Assembly (NCBI RefSeq): GCF_041677825.1 | Contig: NZ_JBAYPG010000001.1 | Location: forward strand, 1 to 64,000 | DNA from: Castellaniella sp041677825 | GTDB lineage: Bacteria > Pseudomonadota > Gammaproteobacteria > Burkholderiales > Burkholderiaceae_B | Length of the DNA stretch: 64,000 bases | Direction of reading: 5' to 3' | Shown: positions 59,213 through 64,000 of the stretch, in pieces | Numbering within the stretch: the stretch's first letter is position 1 | How the letters are laid out: each line of letters begins with the position of its first letter | Position numbers and translations under genes: made by a program | The notes under the pieces: generated by a model | Told to the model about the DNA's origin: nothing | What the model saw: the letters and a program-made list of their open reading frames with translations, nothing else | Database searches by the model: none

Positions 59213-60648
59213 GATGCTGCGCCCGCCGGGTCGATGGCCTGCAGCCCCCATGGCCATGCCTGGGCCTGCGGCATCTGGCGCACGATGTCCTGCAGCGCCG
59301 TCTGCAGCATTTCTTCGATCACCGGATGATAAAAAGGCATTTCCAGCAAGGATTGGGCTGTTTCGCCGCGCTGTATCGCCCAGGCCAACAGATGCGCCAT
59401 GTGTTCGCCACCCGACGCAACCATGCTGGCCCCCAGCAGGCGGCCGCTGTCACGCTCGGCATACAGGCGCACCAGGCTGCTTTCCGCCGACAGGATACGG
59501 GCGCGCCCGTTGCTTTGGCCGGTGACCGTACCGATCAGGATGGCCTCGGGATCGAGCTGGTCGAAACGGGCGCCGACGCTGGCCAGATCGGGATCTGTAA
59601 AGGCAATGGCCAGGCTCACCTTGCGCTGGAAACGGGCCGGGCGCGCCGGGCGGGACGCATTGAATCCGGCAATGGCACCTTCGTCGGACGCTTCGTGCAT
59701 GAGAGGGCGGTCGGCATTTGCATCGCCGGCAATGAAGACGGGCAGGTCACCGATCTGCAGGCTTTCCGGGTCGAACACCGGCAGGCCGCGCGCATCGGTG
59801 GGGAACCCGGCTTCGACGAGGTTCAGGCCATCGACGTTGGGACGGCGCCCCAGGGCTGCAAGCAGCAGGTCCACCTGCACGGACTGCCCGTGGGCCTGCA
59901 TGAGCACGCCATTGGTCATCGCTTCGAGCCGTGTTTCAGTTTCGAGCCAGAGGGTCATTTCGTGGCGGGCCAGTTCGAGCGCGCGCGCGGCGACTTCAGG
60001 GTCGGCCGTGCCGGCCAGCGCTGGGGCGATATCGGCCCCAATGACGCGTACCCCCAGACGGGAAAGCGCCAGACCGAGCTCCAGCCCGATGGCCCCGAGG
60101 CCCAGGACACCCACTGAGGCCGGCAGGGTGTCGAGCTCGAACACCTCGTCGGTGGTCACGGTATGGCGACGCACCGGTTCGAGCCAGCCGGGCAGCACGG
60201 GGCGTGATCCGGTGGCGATCACCACACTATTGGCGCGGATGTGCTGCGTGCCGGCGGGCCCTTCGATTTCGACCCGATCGGGGGCCAGGAAGCGGGCCCG
60301 CGCCTGGATCAGCCGATCGCCTGCAGCGCTGCGCGCTTTGTCTGTTGCGCTGCCGGCGAACTGATCCCGCAAGCGACGCAGATTCTGCCAGGTGCGGGCG
60401 CGATCGAGCGCCAGGGCTTCGACCCCGGTGGTGCCGATCTCGCGCAGGGCAAGGCGTGAACGCCAGAGCGCGCCGGCGTGCAGGGCAACCTTGGAGGGCA
60501 TGCAGCCGACCCGGGCACAGGTGGTGCCCAGCGGGCCGGGATCGACGAGCAGGAAATCACGCTGCGCGCGCCGCACTTCGCGCAAGGCATACAGGCCGGC
60601 GCTGCCTGCGCCCAGGATGAGTACATCAGTACGAATGTCTGTTTTCAC
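59209..60648 (-). CDS. Pyridine nucleotide-disulfide oxidoreductase (dihydrolipoamide dehydrogenase-like)
   Basis: A 479-residue flavoprotein. FAD loop LILGAGSAGLYALRE, redox cysteines C44 and C49 (CARVGC), NAD loop GLGAIGLELGLALSRLG and the C-terminal acid-base pair HPVIEE are all present. It resembles Lpd but is not next to any 2-oxo-acid dehydrogenase gene. The substrate could be lipoyl, glutathione-related or another disulfide. The start is GTG at 60648. Confidence 0.88.
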   Translation of the reverse strand: MKTDIRTDVLILGAGSAGLYALREVRRAQRDFLLVDPGPLGTTCARVGCMPSKVALHAGALWRSRLALREIGTTGVEALALDRARTWQNLRRLRDQFAGSATDKARSAAGDRLIQARARFLAPDRVEIEGPAGTQHIRANSVVIATGSRPVLPGWLEPVRRHTVTTDEVFELDTLPASVGVLGLGAIGLELGLALSRLGVRVIGADIAPALAGTADPEVAARALELARHEMTLWLETETRLEAMTNGVLMQAHGQSVQVDLLLAALGRRPNVDGLNLVEAGFPTDARGLPVFDPESLQIGDLPVFIAGDANADRPLMHEASDEGAIAGFNASRPARPARFQRKVSLAIAFTDPDLASVGARFDQLDPEAILIGTVTGQSNGRARILSAESSLVRLYAERDSGRLLGASMVASGGEHMAHLLAWAIQRGETAQSLLEMPFYHPVIEEMLQTALQDIVRQMPQAQAWPWGLQAIDPAGAAS

Positions 60649-60814
60649 CGGTTTCTGTCCTGTCAGTTGCGGGGCATCGCAGCGGGTTGCCGGCCGCGGC
60701 ACCGATTTGAATGAGGCATTGGCGATTATGATAGCAAGTTCACACGTCGCAAGTTCACGCATCCGGGCCCCTGTGTGGCTGCATGTGCGTGCCGGCGCAA
60801 GAGGACCCATCACC

Positions 60815-62350
60815 ATGGCAGGACATCACCCAGCCGCTTCGTCCGCGTGCAGGCTGGAACAGCCGGGATCACGGCTGTTCGGCCTCGAACTGGAAATGAT
60901 TCCCGTACATCAGGCCTCTGGCACCAGCATGCCGGTGCGTCATTATTTCCGTGCCCTGCATGCGATCAAGCGCCGCCATGGGTGTGCCCCACGCTCCGAG
61001 CGGCTTGCCGGGCGGTGCGTGGGGCTGCACACGGCGGTGGCCGAGTGCGGTCTGGACAACGGCTTCAACCTGCTGGAAACCGCGTTGGCACCCGTACGGT
61101 CCGACCAGGGGGGGCTGCATGAACTGGCACGCAGGGCCCATGCCGAGCTGGCCGATGCCTTGCAGGCACTGCAGGCGGATCAGGCCTGCATCCTGAGTGC
61201 GTCACAGCACCCCGATTGTGCACGCGATGCGCAGTGGTATGCCCAGGTCTGCGTGCCGCGGGCGATCTATCGCGAACTGCGCGACTATCGCGGCTGGCAT
61301 CACGCCGAAGGAATCGATGCCAAGGCGCAGAACGGGGCCAATACGTCAGTACCGGTGGCCCGTGCCGTGGATGCCCTGAACGTGAACATCGCCTTTGCCG
61401 CCGTTGGCCTGGCTTTGTTTGCCAACAGTCCGCTCGAGTCGGGCCGGATCACCGGGCTCAAGGAAACGCGCACGCTGCTGTGGCCACGTGCGCTCGCCGC
61501 GGCGCGCTTTCCGGGCGATCGCAAGCTGTGCACCCGGCCCGCCCGGCCATTTCGTGATCTGGCCGATTTCTTTGGCTGGATGTTCGGGCCCGGGACGGTT
61601 TCGCGCGGCCTGCCGGTGCATCCCTCCACGGATTACAAGGGCGTGCAGACCCTGTTGCTCGACGGGAACCCCTGTCTGATGACCGTACTGTGGGCGGGTC
61701 GCTGGCGCGGTCGCAGTCTGGATGGCCAAACGGCACTTGATCTCGAGATCGGCGCGCATCATTTCGAGTATTCGCAAATCGGTCAATTCCTGGATGCCCG
61801 GCTGCGCTACCGCTTCCAGACCTTGCCGTCCCTGCCTGACTTGCGGGCTGCATGGCGGGCGCCCGGCGGGCTCGAGGCATTGTTCACGGCCTGTGGTGCG
61901 CACATGTACATCGAGGGGCGCATACCGGGAGCCGGTTTTGCCGATGCGTGTCTGCTGGAAGAGGCGGGGGCCGGGGTCGCCCGCAGCATGCTCATGGCTC
62001 CCATGGCCGTGCAGGCCGGCCTGCTCGCCAATCTGGATCAGGCGGTGGCCCTGATGCACGACTGGGGCTGGCAGCGTCTGGGGGCGCTGCGCCAGGCTGC
62101 GTTGATGTCCGGTCTCGAGGACGGGCAGGTACGGGCCCTGTGCGCAGACGTTCTGGCCGTCGCGCGCGCAGGGCTGGACCCGGCGGATCGAAGCTGGCTG
62201 GCCTATGCGGACTTCGTCCTGCACACGCAGCACAACGCGGCCGATCGGCTGCTCGAGACCTGGCGCGCTGCATCGGGTGACCGGTCACGGAAACTGGCGG
62301 CGGTGGTGGCGCGCCACGCAGCGCTGGATCCGGTGCAGTATGGTGCCTGA
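60815..62350 (+). CDS. Glutamate-cysteine ligase-like protein (GCS2 family)
   Basis: A 511-residue protein with the GCS2/PF04107 pattern: FGLELEM near residue 22, DNGFNLLETAL, and STDYKGVQ later. Family members ligate glutamate to cysteine or other amines. It is divergent from the disulfide oxidoreductase, which could place both in thiol metabolism, but the specificity is unproven. AAGAGGA lies nine bases before the ATG at 60815. Confidence 0.82.
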   Translation: MAGHHPAASSACRLEQPGSRLFGLELEMIPVHQASGTSMPVRHYFRALHAIKRRHGCAPRSERLAGRCVGLHTAVAECGLDNGFNLLETALAPVRSDQGGLHELARRAHAELADALQALQADQACILSASQHPDCARDAQWYAQVCVPRAIYRELRDYRGWHHAEGIDAKAQNGANTSVPVARAVDALNVNIAFAAVGLALFANSPLESGRITGLKETRTLLWPRALAAARFPGDRKLCTRPARPFRDLADFFGWMFGPGTVSRGLPVHPSTDYKGVQTLLLDGNPCLMTVLWAGRWRGRSLDGQTALDLEIGAHHFEYSQIGQFLDARLRYRFQTLPSLPDLRAAWRAPGGLEALFTACGAHMYIEGRIPGAGFADACLLEEAGAGVARSMLMAPMAVQAGLLANLDQAVALMHDWGWQRLGALRQAALMSGLEDGQVRALCADVLAVARAGLDPADRSWLAYADFVLHTQHNAADRLLETWRAASGDRSRKLAAVVARHAALDPVQYGA

Positions 62351-62355
62351 TCGGA

Positions 62356-63573
62356 TCACCGGTTGCCCTGCTGCCAGGCAGGGGATTCATAGACTTCGTC
62401 GGCGGCCAGCAGGATGTCGACCGGCGGGTTGAAGCCAATCTTGCGCGCCGTACCCAGATTGAGCGCGATCTTCGGGGGGTCCACCCATAATTGGATCAAG
62501 CGTCGGGGTGAGGCGCCGTTCAGGATACGCGCCACGGTTTCGGCGTGGAATTGCCCCACGTACGACATATCGGCCTTGGCGAGGCTCAGCAGCAGACCGG
62601 CCGCCACCTCTTCGGAACCGGCCATGGAAAATGTGGGGATGCGGGCCTTGTTCAGAATGTCAGCGATGGCATGGATGGATTCTTTTGTCACGCCCCGATG
62701 GGTGGTCACGTACACGGCATCCACGCCCTGGTTCGCAAGATCTGCGTAGCAGCCTGTGGCGTTGGTGATGGCTGTGGCGGTCGGCACGCTGCTCGATACG
62801 GCATGACACGGGATGATCCTGAAGCCCAGTTCCTTGCTGACCTGTTCGACGGCATCCAGAGCGGCATAGGTTCGGCCCGCCGGGCTGTCTTCGTATACGA
62901 TGCCCAGGGTCTGAAATGGCACGATGTCATGGAACAGCCGCAACTGACGCTGATAGCGTTGTGGCTCGACACGCGCATGCAGGTTGTCGCGCCCGCTGTC
63001 CTCTACGCTGTCGATGATGCCCGCTGCGATCGGATTGCTGGTGGAGCCCACCACAGTGGGCACCGGCGGGCCGATGGCGCGCATGTCCTGGCCGGCCCAG
63101 GTGCCCATGGCGAGGATCAGGTCGATGTCCCCCCGTGTGGCAATGCGCTGTGCAATGGCATCGCGGGTGGGTTCGCGCTGCGCCGCGTCGAAGTCGCCTG
63201 GTTGCCACCAGGCGTCGGCGACGAATGTCAGGTCATCGCCTTTGGCGTGTTCACCCAACCAGAGCCACAAGGCCTTGCCGTTCATGTCGGTGGGGATGTC
63301 GTCATCCAGAGCCAGCCAGCCCAGGCGTTGCAGCCCCTGGACGATGACGCGCAAGGTGCGCGGATATTCGGCGTATTCACCACTTTCCAGATAACCGATG
63401 CGCCAGGGGCTGCCATCGGGCTTGCGCACGGGGGTGGTAGGGTAGAGGCGTGGGGCCGCGGCGGATGGCGTGGCGGCCACGGGGGGCGCGGCATCGGCAG
63501 CCTGCGCCGTGGGCGCGAGCCCGGAAAACAGGCTCACAGCCATGAGCAAGGCAATCAGGGTGCGTCCAATCAT
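62356..63573 (-). CDS. ABC_sub_bind-type periplasmic binding protein
   Basis: A 405-residue protein. The signal peptide ends near AQA (about residue 25); a Pro/Ala-rich linker leads to a PF04392 type I periplasmic fold (GYLESGEYAEYPRTL, STSNPIAAGII). No ABC permease or ATPase is next to it. The ATG at 63573 overlaps the stop of the upstream phosphatase gene, so it may be a sensor in a phosphatase signalling pair rather than a transporter part; an ATG at 63579 is also possible. Confidence 0.84.
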   Translation of the reverse strand: MIGRTLIALLMAVSLFSGLAPTAQAADAAPPVAATPSAAAPRLYPTTPVRKPDGSPWRIGYLESGEYAEYPRTLRVIVQGLQRLGWLALDDDIPTDMNGKALWLWLGEHAKGDDLTFVADAWWQPGDFDAAQREPTRDAIAQRIATRGDIDLILAMGTWAGQDMRAIGPPVPTVVGSTSNPIAAGIIDSVEDSGRDNLHARVEPQRYQRQLRLFHDIVPFQTLGIVYEDSPAGRTYAALDAVEQVSKELGFRIIPCHAVSSSVPTATAITNATGCYADLANQGVDAVYVTTHRGVTKESIHAIADILNKARIPTFSMAGSEEVAAGLLLSLAKADMSYVGQFHAETVARILNGASPRRLIQLWVDPPKIALNLGTARKIGFNPPVDILLAADEVYESPAWQQGNR

Positions 63574-64000
63574 GAACATGTTCTCTTTGCAGCAATGACG
63601 GTAATGTCGTCTGATTGTTCCAGACCCCGTGCGAATCCGTGGATGTCATCCAGCAGGGCATCGGTCAGGGCCCGGGCGCCCACCCCGGATGACCGGGCAA
63701 GAATGCCGTGCAACCGCGCCTCGCCATAAAGGGTGTGGTCGGGCGCCCAGGCTTCGGTGACCCCATCGGTGTAGCCGAACAGGAGCTCCCCACAGCCCAG
63801 TATCGTGTTGAAGGCCTGATAGGGCAAATTGCCCTGTACGCCACAGGCCGGCCCGCTGCGCCCTTCCAGCAAGCGTACGTGGCCATCGGTGGCCACGATG
63901 CCCGGTGGCAGATGACCGGCGTTGGCCCAGGCCAGCTGACCGGTGGCCCGGTCCAGGACACAGACAAGCAGGGTGACGAACATCATGTTGGGGTTGTGTT
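63570..64000 (-). CDS. SpoIIE/PP2C-type phosphatase, C-terminal part
   Basis: The last 142 codons of a gene that continues beyond the window. NPNMMFVTLLVCVLD, ANAGHLPPGI, LLFGYTDGVTEA and a terminal DDITVIAA match the SpoIIE/RsbU phosphatase domain and its metal-binding acids. The N-terminal sensor part is not seen. It overlaps the binding-protein gene by four bases. Confidence 0.88.
   Translation of the reverse strand, partial: HNPNMMFVTLLVCVLDRATGQLAWANAGHLPPGIVATDGHVRLLEGRSGPACGVQGNLPYQAFNTILGCGELLFGYTDGVTEAWAPDHTLYGEARLHGILARSSGVGARALTDALLDDIHGFARGLEQSDDITVIAAKRTCS

Noticed and set aside
58084..60117. 677-codon open frame on the plus strand
   Set aside because: Runs across two real genes in the wrong frame or strand (DMT transporter and disulfide oxidoreductase).

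Overview
The window looks like a chromosomal segment of a GC-rich, respiring betaproteobacterium of the order Burkholderiales, most like Alcaligenaceae (Bordetella/Castellaniella-type). Gene content points there: a quinol-type nitric oxide reductase, an ftrA/ftrD ferrous-iron module behind a Fur box, a GlpSTPQUV glycerol ABC importer instead of a GlpF facilitator, a glutathione-dependent formaldehyde pathway, and the rpsP-rimM-trmD ribosomal cluster. The genus is inference; no rRNA lies in the window.

Layout. 1-2986 is a complete ISL3-family insertion element. The window opens exactly on its left inverted repeat, and an ArsR-type regulator and a cysteine-rich permease ride as passengers beside the transposase. 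It sits in a giant phage polyvalent-protein gene (2987-9185, continuing to about 9.9 kb) with RadC/JAB, zincin, nuclease-like, ADP-ribosyltransferase, phosphoribosyltransferase and LPD38-type regions. That gene lost its 5' end to the IS and is also cut by an in-frame TAA. The phage DNA ends at the 3' end of a host tRNA-Asn gene (9961-10036), which looks like the integration site.

10.1-18.4 kb holds a patatin-like lipase, a SirB-like membrane protein, an SbmA/YddA-like ABC transporter, norB behind an FNR/Anr-like box, a SulP transporter and a TM2 protein. 18.4-28.5 kb is a complete glycerol regulon: glpK and glpR on the minus strand, glpSTPQUV-glpD on the plus strand. The two ATPases have complementary degenerate motifs. 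28.7-34.8 kb is informational and housekeeping (alaS, a TusA-family gene, rpsP, rimM, trmD without rplS, a stand-alone trpB).

35-42.8 kb carries a DMT exporter, a META-domain lipoprotein, fghA-adhC for formaldehyde, a ClC antiporter, a UxaA-family dehydratase and an FAH-family hydrolase. 43-46.1 kb has an unusual xseA with an N-terminal DUF5710-like domain, its xseB, and an old-yellow-enzyme reductase. 46.4-48.5 kb is ftrA-ftrD. 48.6-53.4 kb has an Asp/Glu racemase and two c-di-GMP genes. 53.5-58.2 kb is a ribose-type ABC importer with an FGGY kinase and a ferritin-like protein. 58.3-64 kb has a DMT transporter, a disulfide oxidoreductase, a GCS2-type ligase, a periplasmic binding protein and the end of a SpoIIE-type phosphatase that runs off the window.

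A recurring oddity is short tandem repeats (11-30 bp units) at gene junctions, seen six times with unrelated sequences.
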